A stretch of 64,000 bases of DNA from Bacillota bacterium (GTDB taxonomy: Bacteria > Bacillota > Clostridia > Lachnospirales > Lachnospiraceae), in contig JAFAFU010000059.1 of assembly GCA_023423335.1 (NCBI GenBank), positions 1-64,000 on the forward strand, written 5' to 3'. Shown piece by piece: positions 50,289-58,693 of this stretch (position 1 is the first letter of the stretch; each line of letters opens with the position of its first letter). A model generated the notes under the pieces. It did not search any database, was not told the origin of the DNA, and worked only from the letters and a program-made list of their open reading frames with translations. The position numbers and the translations under genes are program-made.

Positions 50289-51479
50289 ATGCAAAAAAGA
50301 TTATTTACATCAGAATCAGTAACAGAAGGCCATCCGGATAAAATCTGTGACCAGATTTCCGACGGTGTATTAGATGCTTTGCTGGAGCAGGACCCGATGA
50401 GCAGAGTTGCCTGTGAGACGGCTATTACCACCGGCTTAGTTCTGGTCATGGGTGAAATCACAACTGAGGGGTATGTTGACATCCAGAAAATCGTCAGGGA
50501 TACGATCAGGCAGATTGGTTACGATAAGTCGGAATACGGCTTTGATGCCAATACCTGTGGTGTTATCGTGTCCTTAAACGAACAGTCAGGAGATATCGCG
50601 CTGGGGGTCGATACGTCTTTGGAAGTGAAAGAGCATATTGCGGAAGATGAGGCTATGGCCGCGATTGGTGCGGGAGATCAGGGAATGATGTTCGGCTATG
50701 CAACGGATGAGACCGAAGAGCTTATGCCTTATCCGATTTCCCTCGCCCACAGGCTGACCAAGCAGCTGACTAAGGTCAGAAAGGATGGAACCCTGAATTA
50801 TCTAAGGCCGGATGGAAAATCCCAGGTTACCGTGGAGTATGATGAAAATGGGACACCGATACATCTGAATGCGGTAGTTCTGTCAACTCAGCATGATGCG
50901 CTGGTAACCATTGAACAGCTGAGAAAGGATATCAGGCACTATGTCTTGGATGAAATTCTTCCGAAGGAGCTTGTAGACGAGAAGACCAAGTTCTTTATCA
51001 ACCCTACCGGACGCTTTGTTATCGGCGGACCGAATGGTGACAGCGGCTTGACCGGACGTAAAATAATCGTTGATACCTACGGCGGATATGCAAGACACGG
51101 CGGCGGTGCATTTTCTGGTAAGGATTGTACGAAAGTGGACCGGTCCGCTTCCTATGCAGCCCGTTATGTAGCGAAAAATATTGTGGCAGCAGGGTTAGCC
51201 AAACGCTGTGAAATCCAATTATCCTATGCCATCGGTGTGGCAGAGCCGACTTCTGTCATGGCAGATACCTTCCAGACCGGTAAACTGTCCGATATAGAGC
51301 TGGTGGACATCATCCGGAAGCATTTTGATTTAAGACCTGCGGGGATCATTAAAATGTTGGATTTAAGACGGCCGATCTACAAACAGACAGCGGCGTACGG
51401 ACATTTTGGCAGAAATGACCTGGATCTTCCCTGGGAGAGATTGGACAAGGCAAAAATCCTAAAGAGTTATCTAAAATAA
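50289..51479 (+). CDS. metK: S-adenosylmethionine synthetase
   Basis: AGGAGG precedes the ATG by 6 bases. The 396-aa enzyme makes SAM from methionine and ATP. Seen: FTSESVTEGHPDKICDQISD at the start, GAGDQGMMFGYATDET, the P-loop-like GGPNGDSGLTGRKIIVDTYG and the final HFGRNDLDLPWE. All motifs of bacterial MetK are present and the length is normal. Controlled by the upstream SAM riboswitch, so product feeds back on its own synthesis. Confidence 0.96.
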   Translation: MQKRLFTSESVTEGHPDKICDQISDGVLDALLEQDPMSRVACETAITTGLVLVMGEITTEGYVDIQKIVRDTIRQIGYDKSEYGFDANTCGVIVSLNEQSGDIALGVDTSLEVKEHIAEDEAMAAIGAGDQGMMFGYATDETEELMPYPISLAHRLTKQLTKVRKDGTLNYLRPDGKSQVTVEYDENGTPIHLNAVVLSTQHDALVTIEQLRKDIRHYVLDEILPKELVDEKTKFFINPTGRFVIGGPNGDSGLTGRKIIVDTYGGYARHGGGAFSGKDCTKVDRSASYAARYVAKNIVAAGLAKRCEIQLSYAIGVAEPTSVMADTFQTGKLSDIELVDIIRKHFDLRPAGIIKMLDLRRPIYKQTAAYGHFGRNDLDLPWERLDKAKILKSYLK

Positions 51480-51486
51480 AATAAAA

Positions 51487-51537
51487 AAGAATCCTATTCT
51501 ATGTACCGGTCGGCACGAAGAGTAGGGTTCTTTTTGT
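51487..51537 (+). terminator. metK terminator
   Basis: AAGAATCCTATTCT (51487-51500) pairs with AGAGTAGGGTTCTT (51519-51532, with G-T pairs), followed by TTTG. Confidence 0.85.
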
Positions 51538-51647
51538 TGGCAGGACTTCCCTTTTTTTCTTTCCTGTGCTAATATATTATTAAATACGGTCAATTAATCT
51601 GTTTGGGCAGTAGCCGTGGGATTTTAGAAATGAAGGAGGGATTTAAG

Positions 51648-52877
51648 GTGTTTTGTACGGGATGTGGCAACAGGATAAACGAGTCGGAAAAATATTGCAG
51701 AATGTGCGGAACGAAGAATAATCACTATAATGGTGATTTAGAGCAGAGCTCCGGGGAAGATATGCAGGAAAGCCGGTCCGTTCCCCAAGGAGTGAATGCA
51801 ATACAACCGGAAGTGGTGATACTGCCGAGGGAGCAGATGGGACAAGCTAAGGCTTCCGGAGAAATGCCCCGGATGGAAGCCGGAAATGTAATTATCGAAC
51901 ATCCGGTTACGGCTCCGAAGAAGATCAAAAGACCGGCAAAAGAGATTGGACTGGGCATCAAGATTGGCTCTGTCTTTCTCTCCATCCTGGCATTTGTACT
52001 GACGATCCTCCTTATCACCTCACTGTTTGCAAAGACAATTCTTTCACAAAAGACTTTAGAGGCCTCCGTTCAGAAGATTGACTATATCAATATGGAACTG
52101 GGAGATCTTCTGGCGGACAGTGATCTTGAAATTGAGGTTAATCCGGGAGATACAACAATTGATATCGTATACGAAGCTTTAACCAAACAGGGGGAGGTTG
52201 ATATTTCCAGAAGTGATGTCGAGGAGCTTTTTGAAGAAACCACCTTCTCCGACTATATATCAGAGAAGCTGTCTTCCTATGCCAGGTATGCGGTTACCGG
52301 AGCGGAACCGGAGGAGATTTCTTCCAGAGAAATTGTACGTTTGGTAAGAGAAAACAGAAAGGTTATTGAAGAAACGGCAAATCTGAAGATTACCGAGGAT
52401 GACCTGAATCAACTGGAAAGCTATCTGGAGGAGGACAGACTTTTAGATTCCATCTCGATTAAAAAAATTGATGAAACCTTGTCGGAGAATAAAGTGGACG
52501 GTATCCGCAAAATCCTATCCGATACGGTGCTGCTGGTTATTATTATCGTATCAATGCTGCTTCTGGTTGGTGATATCGTTTTGATCAGCGTTCTGCATAG
52601 GAGGGTGAGGGCGCCTCTCGCTTATATTGGTATACCGCTGCTTGCCGGAGGATTACTTTTTACCGTAGTATTGCTGGTTGTGAATATCATTAAGCCAAGA
52701 CTTTTTAACGGGATTAAGGAGATCTATGCTTCCATTAAACCCTTTGTATCCGCTGTCTTAATGAAAGGAATCCTGATCGGGGCCATCACCGCAGTAATTG
52801 GGATGCTTATGGTAGCAGGGTTAATCGTCATTAAAAGGGTGCAAAAACGGGAAGAACAGATTAAGACAATGGAATAA
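51648..52877 (+). CDS. zinc-ribbon membrane protein of unknown function
   Basis: The GTG at 51648 is 7 bases after AAGGAGGG; a TTG at 51603 has no such site. The 409-aa protein begins with a zinc ribbon of two CxxC pairs (FCTGCGNRI and YCRMCGTK), a polar linker, and one membrane helix at about 110-135. A mostly helical, acidic domain of about 160 residues follows, probably outside the cell. The C-terminus has three more membrane helices. The layout, zinc ribbon inside and a helix-bundle domain outside, occurs in many uncharacterised Firmicute proteins. Function not known. Confidence 0.65.
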   Translation: MFCTGCGNRINESEKYCRMCGTKNNHYNGDLEQSSGEDMQESRSVPQGVNAIQPEVVILPREQMGQAKASGEMPRMEAGNVIIEHPVTAPKKIKRPAKEIGLGIKIGSVFLSILAFVLTILLITSLFAKTILSQKTLEASVQKIDYINMELGDLLADSDLEIEVNPGDTTIDIVYEALTKQGEVDISRSDVEELFEETTFSDYISEKLSSYARYAVTGAEPEEISSREIVRLVRENRKVIEETANLKITEDDLNQLESYLEEDRLLDSISIKKIDETLSENKVDGIRKILSDTVLLVIIIVSMLLLVGDIVLISVLHRRVRAPLAYIGIPLLAGGLLFTVVLLVVNIIKPRLFNGIKEIYASIKPFVSAVLMKGILIGAITAVIGMLMVAGLIVIKRVQKREEQIKTME

Positions 52878-52910
52878 TCGCAGCTTCCTCACACAATAAT
52901 GAAAAGAGAT

Positions 52911-52975
52911 AATGCCGGATTTGTATGCCTGATCGGACAAAACGTCCGCTGTCAGCATGCAACCTCGGCATTTTG
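52911..52975 (+). terminator. layered hairpin, probable terminator
   Basis: AATGCCG (52911-52917) pairs with CGGCATT (52966-52972), followed by TTG. Inside lie further stems TTGTATGC/GCATGCAA and CGGAC/GTCCG. The T tract is short, so termination strength is uncertain. Confidence 0.55.
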
Positions 52976-53138
52976 TCTGCTTAAACATGCATTATGGAAA
53001 TTTATTATACCTCTGCCCGCCTTTATAAAATGTTTAGATTTATAATTTTTCCTTTAGATGCAAAGAATGTTTCCGTATGCTATACTTAGCTTATATACAA
53101 TGAGTTTGGTTTGCCCCTGCAGGGTTTGAGGATACGAT

Positions 53139-54641
53139 ATGAAGCTGAAGCATAAATTAATTACCGCGTTTATTATAATGATTGCATTGCCGGTTCTTCT
53201 GGTTGCAGTGACGGCCAGTACGATTATCCACAATCAGATGGATTCCATTCATCAGTCCTATGACGTGGAGACAGAGACGATGCAGGTAATCACCAATCCA
53301 ATTAATATTTTGAACCGGATGACAAGAGGTGTTTATAACGAAATCAAGTTAAATGCGAAAAAATCACCGGAGAAGCTGGAGAATGAGGGGTATTATCAGG
53401 AGCTTAATCAGGAGTTGACGGGAAAGTATTCGTTTCTGGTGGTAAGGAAGAACGACGAATTTATCTATGTGGGAAATGAAAAGGATCTGGCCCTGATTTC
53501 ACACATTCTGCCGGGCTATGGCGCAGGGAGTACGGAGGTGGACGGAGGAACATACCTGGGAGGAAAGTATCCCTTTTTGGTTAAATTCCAGGATATTCTC
53601 TTTTCAGATGGGGGGGAAGGCACAATCTTTGTGATAACCGATCTGAACATCATGGTACCTCAGATAAAGAATGTTGCAATCCAAACTGCCATATCCTTTC
53701 TGATTATAATCATTTTTACGGCATCCATTTTAATTCTTTGGATATACGGAAGTATTTTAAAGCCTTTGAATATCCTTAGGATTGCCACAAGACAGATTAA
53801 AGAAGGAGATTTAAGCTGCCATGTCTCTACCGATACGGAGGATGAGATCGGCCAGTTATGTGATGATTTCGAAGAAATGAGAATTCGTCTGAAGGAGCTG
53901 ATTGAGGATCGGTTAAAGCATGAGGAGGATATCAAGGAGCTGATCAGCAATATTTCCCATGACTTAAAAACCCCCCTTACGGCGATTAAAGGGTATGCGG
54001 AAGGGCTGATGGACGGGGTCGCGGATAACCGCGGCAAACAGGAGAAATATCTTAGGACAATCTGCATGAAGGCGGATGATATGTCTGTCCTTGTGGATGA
54101 GCTTTCATATTATGCTAAGATAGACAATAATACAATTCCATATAATTTTAAGGATATTAATCTTCAGGAATATTTTGATGACTGTATTGAGGATCTGTGC
54201 CTCGACCTGGAGGTTAAGAATATCAGGATAACCTATGAGAACCATGCGGCTCCCGGCGTAAGGGTCATCGCTGATGTGGAACAGCTGAAACGTGTCATTA
54301 ATAACATTATAAATAATTCCGTGAAATATCTGGACAAACCGGAGGGAAGGATAGGGATTGATATCCATGATATCGGAGAATACGTCAAGATTGATATTGA
54401 AGATAACGGAAGCGGCATTCCCAGAGAAGATCTTCCGTTTATCTTCGAACGGTTCTATAGGGGAGATGCATCCAGAAATTCGAAGAAGGGCGGAAGCGGC
54501 CTGGGGCTTGCGATTTCCAAGAAGGTGATAGAGGATCATTCCGGTACGATATCGGCAGCCAGTGTGCTTGGTACCGGTACAACCATAAGTTTTACTCTGA
54601 AAAAGAGTGAGCATTCGGACAGGAGGAAAGGGAATGAATAG
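53139..54641 (+). CDS. sensor histidine kinase
   Basis: GAGGATACGAT precedes the ATG. The 500-aa membrane protein has helix 1 at about 7-29, an extracellular domain of about 150 residues, helix 2 at about 180-205, a HAMP domain (about 205-255: LRIATRQIKEGDLSCHVSTD), HisKA with the phosphoacceptor His274 in SNISHDLKTPLTAIKGY, and HATPase_c with the N box RVINNIINNSVKYL and G boxes DNGSGIPREDLPFIFERFYR and GGSGLGLAISKK. It should sense an envelope signal and phosphorylate the regulator encoded by the overlapping next gene. Confidence 0.93.
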   Translation: MKLKHKLITAFIIMIALPVLLVAVTASTIIHNQMDSIHQSYDVETETMQVITNPINILNRMTRGVYNEIKLNAKKSPEKLENEGYYQELNQELTGKYSFLVVRKNDEFIYVGNEKDLALISHILPGYGAGSTEVDGGTYLGGKYPFLVKFQDILFSDGGEGTIFVITDLNIMVPQIKNVAIQTAISFLIIIIFTASILILWIYGSILKPLNILRIATRQIKEGDLSCHVSTDTEDEIGQLCDDFEEMRIRLKELIEDRLKHEEDIKELISNISHDLKTPLTAIKGYAEGLMDGVADNRGKQEKYLRTICMKADDMSVLVDELSYYAKIDNNTIPYNFKDINLQEYFDDCIEDLCLDLEVKNIRITYENHAAPGVRVIADVEQLKRVINNIINNSVKYLDKPEGRIGIDIHDIGEYVKIDIEDNGSGIPREDLPFIFERFYRGDASRNSKKGGSGLGLAISKKVIEDHSGTISAASVLGTGTTISFTLKKSEHSDRRKGNE

Positions 54642-55323
54642 GATATTAATCATTGAGGATGAAATTGCGATTGCGGAGCTGGAAAAGGATTATCTTGAGC
54701 TCAGCGGTTTTGAGGTCGAAGTGGAGACGTCCGGAGATGTCGGCAGAAACAGGGCGCTGGAGGAGGAGTATAATCTTATCATCCTGGATCTTATGCTCCC
54801 CAATGTGGATGGCTTTGAAATCTGCCGTAACATCCGTGAGGCAAAAAATATTCCGATTATCATGGTGTCAGCCAAGCGGGATGATATTGATAAGATCCGC
54901 GGATTAGGACTGGGAGCGGATGATTATATGACGAAGCCCTTCAGCCCCAGCGAGCTTGTGGCCAGGGTAAAGGCGCATCTGTCCAGATATGAACGGCTGG
55001 TAGGCAGCGGTATTAAGGAAAATGATGTGCTTGAGATCAGAGGCCTGAAAATTGATAAAACGGCCAGACGGGTTTTTTTGCATGGGGAGGAGAAGATCTT
55101 TACCACGAAGGAATTTGATCTCTTAACCTTTCTGGCGGAGAATCCAAACCGGGTATTTACGAAGGAGGAACTGTTCCGGGATATCTGGGATATGGAATCC
55201 ATCGGCGATATCGCCACCGTAACCGTACACATAAAGAAGATCCGTGAAAAAATCGAGCTGAACACCTCAAAACCGCAGTACATTGAGACAATCTGGGGAG
55301 TCGGCTACCGTTTTAAGGTATAA
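54634..55323 (+). CDS. OmpR/PhoB-family response regulator
   Basis: The start at 54634 (MNRILIIEDEIAIAELEKDY) follows AGGAGGAAAGG and overlaps the kinase gene by 8 bases. The 229-aa protein has a receiver domain with Asp52 as phosphorylation site in IILDLMLPNVDGFE, Lys in DYMTKPFSPSELVARV, and a winged-helix DNA-binding domain (about 130-229: FTTKEFDLLTFLAENPNRVF, ending QYIETIWGVGYRFKV). Cognate partner of the histidine kinase; target genes unknown. Confidence 0.93.
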   Translation: MNRILIIEDEIAIAELEKDYLELSGFEVEVETSGDVGRNRALEEEYNLIILDLMLPNVDGFEICRNIREAKNIPIIMVSAKRDDIDKIRGLGLGADDYMTKPFSPSELVARVKAHLSRYERLVGSGIKENDVLEIRGLKIDKTARRVFLHGEEKIFTTKEFDLLTFLAENPNRVFTKEELFRDIWDMESIGDIATVTVHIKKIREKIELNTSKPQYIETIWGVGYRFKV

Positions 55324-55334
55324 ATGAAAACTTC

Positions 55335-55363
55335 TTGACAAATATTTAACAAAATGCTATGCT
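55335..55363 (+). promoter_or_regulatory. promoter of the TM1266/ABC operon leader
   Basis: TTGACA (55335-55340), 17-base spacer, TATGCT (55358-55363), 12 bases after the response-regulator stop codon. Confidence 0.75.
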
Positions 55364-55369
55364 GATTTC

Positions 55370-55486
55370 AGCCAATCTAAAAGGTTCGCCTGACAGAAAG
55401 GCATAGGAATTATAATGAGAAACAGGAATCCTGAACCATGAGGGTACGTCCCGCCGGGAAGGAATCAGTATATCATAGTCGTTCAA
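55370..55486 (+). promoter_or_regulatory. candidate riboswitch aptamer (class not identified)
   Basis: A compact three-way junction: closing stem GGTTC (55383-55387) / GAACC (55433-55437), hairpin GCCT (55388-55391) / AGGC (55399-55402) and hairpin AGGA (55405-55408) / TCCT (55429-55432), with only two joining bases, then a GC-rich GGG-TACG-TCCC element. GCATAGG (55401-55407) can instead pair with CCTATGT (55489-55495), the 5-prime arm of the terminator that follows, so fold and terminator state are linked. TGAGA and GAACC recall the TPP class, but its conserved core is missing. Confidence 0.6.
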
Positions 55487-55487
55487 T

Positions 55488-55516
55488 CCCTATGTCTTTT
55501 GGCATGGGGTTTTTTT
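55488..55516 (+). terminator. leader terminator before the TM1266/ABC operon
   Basis: CCCTATG (55488-55494) pairs with CATGGGG (55503-55509), followed by seven T. It lies upstream of the coding region, so it acts as an attenuator. Confidence 0.82.
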
Positions 55517-55531
55517 ATGCAAGGAGGAAGA

Positions 55532-55597
55532 GTGAAAGAAAAACCACTTTCACTCGGAAAGAACCCGCAAAGCGGCTTCTTTCATCAGATTTTGTGA
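55532..55597 (+). CDS. possible 21-aa leader peptide
   Basis: A perfect AGGAGG sits 4 bases before a GTG that opens a 21-codon frame (MKEKPLSLGKNPQSGFF at the start). It lies between the leader terminator and the first gene. After it, ATGGCGC/GCGCCAT forms a hairpin just before the next ribosome site. A translational coupling or leader-peptide role is possible; coding is not proven. Confidence 0.4.
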   Translation: MKEKPLSLGKNPQSGFFHQIL

Positions 55598-55626
55598 TGG
55601 CGCAAAGCGCCATAATGGAGGAAAGC

Positions 55627-55887
55627 ATGGATACAAGGATAGCACTGATTGGAATCATGGTCGAGGATAAGTCTGCAGTGGAGAGGCTGAATCAAATTCT
55701 GCATGAATACGGAGAGTATATCGTCGGCAGAATGGGATTGCCGCTCCGGGAGAGGGACCTTAGCATTATCAGCGTTGTTGTGGATGCCCGGGCAGATATC
55801 ATCAGCTCCCTGGCCGGTAAGCTGGGAATGGTAAAGGGTATCAGTGTAAAGACCTTATATTCCAAGAAATCAGGTATTGCGGAATAA
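55627..55887 (+). CDS. TM1266-type [FeFe]-hydrogenase system regulator
   Basis: The start at 55627 (MDTRIALIGIMVEDKSAVER) follows GGAGG; the longer frame from 55438 runs through the terminator hairpin. The 86-aa protein is a small ACT-like/NikR-C-like fold with LNQILHEYGEYIVGRMGLP and the end GKLGMVKGISVKTLYSK, the pattern of the TM1266 family. These are usually encoded beside hydrogenase maturation genes and thought to be regulators. Here the partner is an ABC transporter, which is noteworthy. Confidence 0.85.
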   Translation: MDTRIALIGIMVEDKSAVERLNQILHEYGEYIVGRMGLPLRERDLSIISVVVDARADIISSLAGKLGMVKGISVKTLYSKKSGIAE

Positions 55888-55913
55888 GAATTAAATTATT
55901 GGAGGTATGAAGG

Positions 55914-57029
55914 ATGAAGAATTTAAAGTGGATTATGGTACTGATCCTGTGTACGGCAATGCTGGCCGGCTGCGCTAAAAAGGCGGATGATACGTTATCC
56001 GCACCGGAGGGAACACAAAAAGAGGATGTCACTCCGATACCGGAACCGATTTCAGATACACCGGACAATTCCAATGAGACGGATGTGGAGGAGAAGACCG
56101 AGCCGGCACCGGAAGCTACTGCGGCCCCGGCAGAGAAGCTCGATATAAAGATTGCGGCCCTTAAGGGTCCCACGGCAATCGGTATGATTAAGATCATGGA
56201 AGATGCATCCTTAAAGACGGCGGCAAACAATTACGAGTTTACCATCGCCGGGACTGCCGATGAGATTACGGCAGGATTAATAAAGGGTGATTTTGATATC
56301 GCGGCAATACCCTGTAATCTGGCTTCTGTTCTGTATAATAAGACAGAGGGAAAGATTAAGCTGGCAGGGATTAATACCCTGGGCGTTTTGTACATCGTGG
56401 AGACCGGTGACTCCATCCGGACCGTCGAGGACCTTAAGGGCAAAACCATCTATTCCACCGGATTGGGCACGACGCCTCAGTATACTCTAAATTATCTTTT
56501 GAACTCCTTTGGAATTGATCCGGAGAAGGATGTTACGATCGAATATAAGGCGGAAGCCACCGAAGTGGCAGCCATTTTAAGCGAAGCAGAGAATGCGGTT
56601 GCGATGCTGCCCCAGCCCTACGTAACGACAGTTATGATGAGCAATGACAAGATAAGAGTTGCTCTGGATGTGGCTAAAGAATGGGACAATATCAGTAAGG
56701 ACAAAAGCTCGGTTGTCACCGGTGTCGTTGTGGTAAGGAAGGAATTCCTGGAAGAGAGTCCGGAAGCTTTTCAGGCGTTTTTAGAAGAATACCGGCTCAG
56801 TGCAGATTATGTGAATACGGATATTGATGGGGCCTCCGTACTGGTTGAGAAATTTGATATCTTTAAAGCGGCGCCAATCAAGAAGGCTATACCGTATTGC
56901 AATATTACCCTGATTACCGGGGATGAGATGAAAACAAAGGTGGGCGGGTACCTGCAGACCTTGTTTGACCAAAATCCCCAGTCCGTCGGCGGTAAGCTGC
57001 CGGCAGAGGATTTCTACTACCTGCCGTAA
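55914..57029 (+). CDS. ABC transporter substrate-binding lipoprotein (NMT1/SsuA/ThiY type)
   Basis: TTGGAGGTATGAAGG precedes the ATG. The 371-aa protein has a lipoprotein signal (LILCTAMLAGCAKK, Cys20), a Pro/Glu/Thr-rich linker of about 60 residues, then a type II binding fold: IAALKGPTAIGMIKIM, DFDIAAIPCNLASVLYN, LKGKTIYSTGLGTTPQY. This group includes binders of sulfonates, nitrate, and the thiamine pyrimidine HMP. Substrate is not clear from sequence. Permease and ATPase genes follow. Confidence 0.85.
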   Translation: MKNLKWIMVLILCTAMLAGCAKKADDTLSAPEGTQKEDVTPIPEPISDTPDNSNETDVEEKTEPAPEATAAPAEKLDIKIAALKGPTAIGMIKIMEDASLKTAANNYEFTIAGTADEITAGLIKGDFDIAAIPCNLASVLYNKTEGKIKLAGINTLGVLYIVETGDSIRTVEDLKGKTIYSTGLGTTPQYTLNYLLNSFGIDPEKDVTIEYKAEATEVAAILSEAENAVAMLPQPYVTTVMMSNDKIRVALDVAKEWDNISKDKSSVVTGVVVVRKEFLEESPEAFQAFLEEYRLSADYVNTDIDGASVLVEKFDIFKAAPIKKAIPYCNITLITGDEMKTKVGGYLQTLFDQNPQSVGGKLPAEDFYYLP

Positions 57030-57096
57030 TATTTTGTTTTTTATATCAACTCATTCGGCTATCCATAATGAGAATGAGTGAGAAAGGAGAAGAACG

Positions 57097-57918
57097 GTGA
57101 GCAGAAATAATGACAAGAGGAATTTGAAGCATAGGCTTTATAAACTGCTCGCCGTTGGCTTCTGGCTAGCCGTATGGAGTATTGTCAGCAGGATCATTGA
57201 TAATGAGATTCTTCTGGCAGCGCCGGGTCAAGTCCTTAAGACAATCGCCGAGCTGGGTAAAACTCCGGATTTCTGGCTGACCATAGGGAATTCCTCTCTG
57301 CACATTATTCTGGGCTTCCTTCTGGCAGTTGCCGCCGGAACGGTATTAGCGGTGCTGTCCTATTGGATCGGAGTGTTCAGGGAATTAATATCACCGGTGA
57401 TTAAGGTAATAAAATCAACACCGGTTGCCTCCTTTATCATCCTGGCAATTTTCTGGTTTGACAGCAGGAATCTTTCGACGCTTATTTCATTTTTAATGGT
57501 ACTGCCGGTTGTTTTTCTAAATATTTTTCAGGGCCTGAAAGCGGCAGATGAAAAGCTTCTTCAACTAGCGGCCGTATTCCGGTTAAGTCTGTGGAGGAAG
57601 ATAAGGGCAATTTATCTTCCGGCGGTTCTTCCCTATATGATGGCAGCAATATCCATAGGGTTAGGATTTGGATTTAAATCCGGAATCGCAGCTGAGGTTA
57701 TCGGTATCCCCGCCAGATCCATCGGAAGAAAGCTGTATGAAGCCAAGCTTTATCTAATGACGAAGGAGATGCTGGCCTGGTCGGCAGTGATTATTCTGAT
57801 CAGTGTACTTTTTGAAAAAGCGGTATTGCTGATCATAAAATTGCTGCAGCGCAAAGACAGCCAAAGCCTGAATAAGACGGAGCATGAAACCGGACAGATG
57901 CCAGGCCGTCCGCAATAG
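57097..57918 (+). CDS. ABC transporter permease (SsuC/TauC/ThiX type)
   Basis: GTG start after AAAGGAG. The 273-aa membrane protein has about six helices and the ATPase-contact EAA loop (KAADEKLLQLAAVFRLSLWR) followed by KIRAIYLPAVLPYMMAA and GLGFGFKSGIAAEVIG. This is the normal permease of NMT1-type importers. It lies 67 bases after the binding protein and 38 before the ATPase. Confidence 0.9.
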   Translation: MSRNNDKRNLKHRLYKLLAVGFWLAVWSIVSRIIDNEILLAAPGQVLKTIAELGKTPDFWLTIGNSSLHIILGFLLAVAAGTVLAVLSYWIGVFRELISPVIKVIKSTPVASFIILAIFWFDSRNLSTLISFLMVLPVVFLNIFQGLKAADEKLLQLAAVFRLSLWRKIRAIYLPAVLPYMMAAISIGLGFGFKSGIAAEVIGIPARSIGRKLYEAKLYLMTKEMLAWSAVIILISVLFEKAVLLIIKLLQRKDSQSLNKTEHETGQMPGRPQ

Positions 57919-57956
57919 AGTGCAGGAAGACGGCAGGCGTAAGGAAAGGAGGACCC

Positions 57957-58559
57957 ATGGATATCCAGCTTGTTAATATCAATAAAAGCTACGATCAAAT
58001 CCAGGTATTAAGAAATCTTACGATAACCCTGGCGGAAGGAACCATTACCTGTATCATGGGTGCTTCCGGGAGCGGAAAGACTACTATCACCAATCTTCTG
58101 ATGGGCCTTACAAAACCGGATTCGGGAGAAATTACGGGCATCCGGGGAAAGCGGATCAGTGCGGTTTTCCAGGAGGACCGGCTGATTGAGCATTGGGACG
58201 CAGTTAAAAATATATTGCTGGTCTGCGGAAGGAATGTAACGGAGGAAATGGTAAAAGAGAACCTTCTGGAGGTAGGCCTGACCGGATATGAGAATAAACC
58301 GGTCTCAGCTTTAAGCGGCGGAATGAGACGGAGGGTCGCCATTGTCCGCGCGATGCTGGCAGAGGGCAATGTTATTATTCTGGATGAACCCTTTAAGGGT
58401 CTGGATGAAGACTTAAAGCAGCAGGTGATTCGATATATAAAGGAGAAGACCATTGGCAGAACGGTAATCGTAATAACCCATGACCGGAAGGATGCATCCG
58501 ATCTGGGAGCAGAGCTTTACAGCCTTGCGGCAGCGGACTTATACCAATCCAAGGGATAA
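57957..58559 (+). CDS. ABC transporter ATP-binding protein (short SsuB/TauB type)
   Basis: AAAGGAGG precedes the ATG. The 200-aa ATPase is shorter than the usual 240-260 because the C-terminal part is trimmed, but all motifs are present: Walker A GASGSGKTT (about 37-45), Q loop VFQEDRLIEH, signature LSGGMRRRVAI, Walker B VIILDEPFKGLD and the switch His in VITHDRKDA. It powers the importer encoded just upstream and ends the operon. Confidence 0.92.
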   Translation: MDIQLVNINKSYDQIQVLRNLTITLAEGTITCIMGASGSGKTTITNLLMGLTKPDSGEITGIRGKRISAVFQEDRLIEHWDAVKNILLVCGRNVTEEMVKENLLEVGLTGYENKPVSALSGGMRRRVAIVRAMLAEGNVIILDEPFKGLDEDLKQQVIRYIKEKTIGRTVIVITHDRKDASDLGAELYSLAAADLYQSKG

Positions 58560-58562
58560 AGG

Positions 58563-58591
58563 TTGTATTTTAGTACAGTATCGATTATAAT
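58563..58591 (+). promoter_or_regulatory. promoter of the cytidylate-kinase-like gene
   Basis: TTGTAT (58563-58568), 17-base spacer, TATAAT (58586-58591), about 100 bases before the start codon. Confidence 0.7.
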
Positions 58592-58693
58592 ACAATATTA
58601 AATAAGAAGTATATTGATACGCGGCAACTTTTATTCGAATGGAGACCATAAAACATATTATTATAGGATGGATGGTTATAGGAAGGTAAAAAC

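Noticed and set aside
55370..55486. TPP riboswitch
   Set aside because: TGAGA and GAACC are present and the next operon could be a thiamine-precursor importer, but the conserved CUGAUCUGG...AUAAU and GCGUAGGGAA parts are absent, so the assignment was not made.
55438..55626. 63-residue N-terminal extension of the TM1266 protein
   Set aside because: The frame runs through the terminator hairpin and its T tract, and the short start at 55627 has its own GGAGG and matches the family length.
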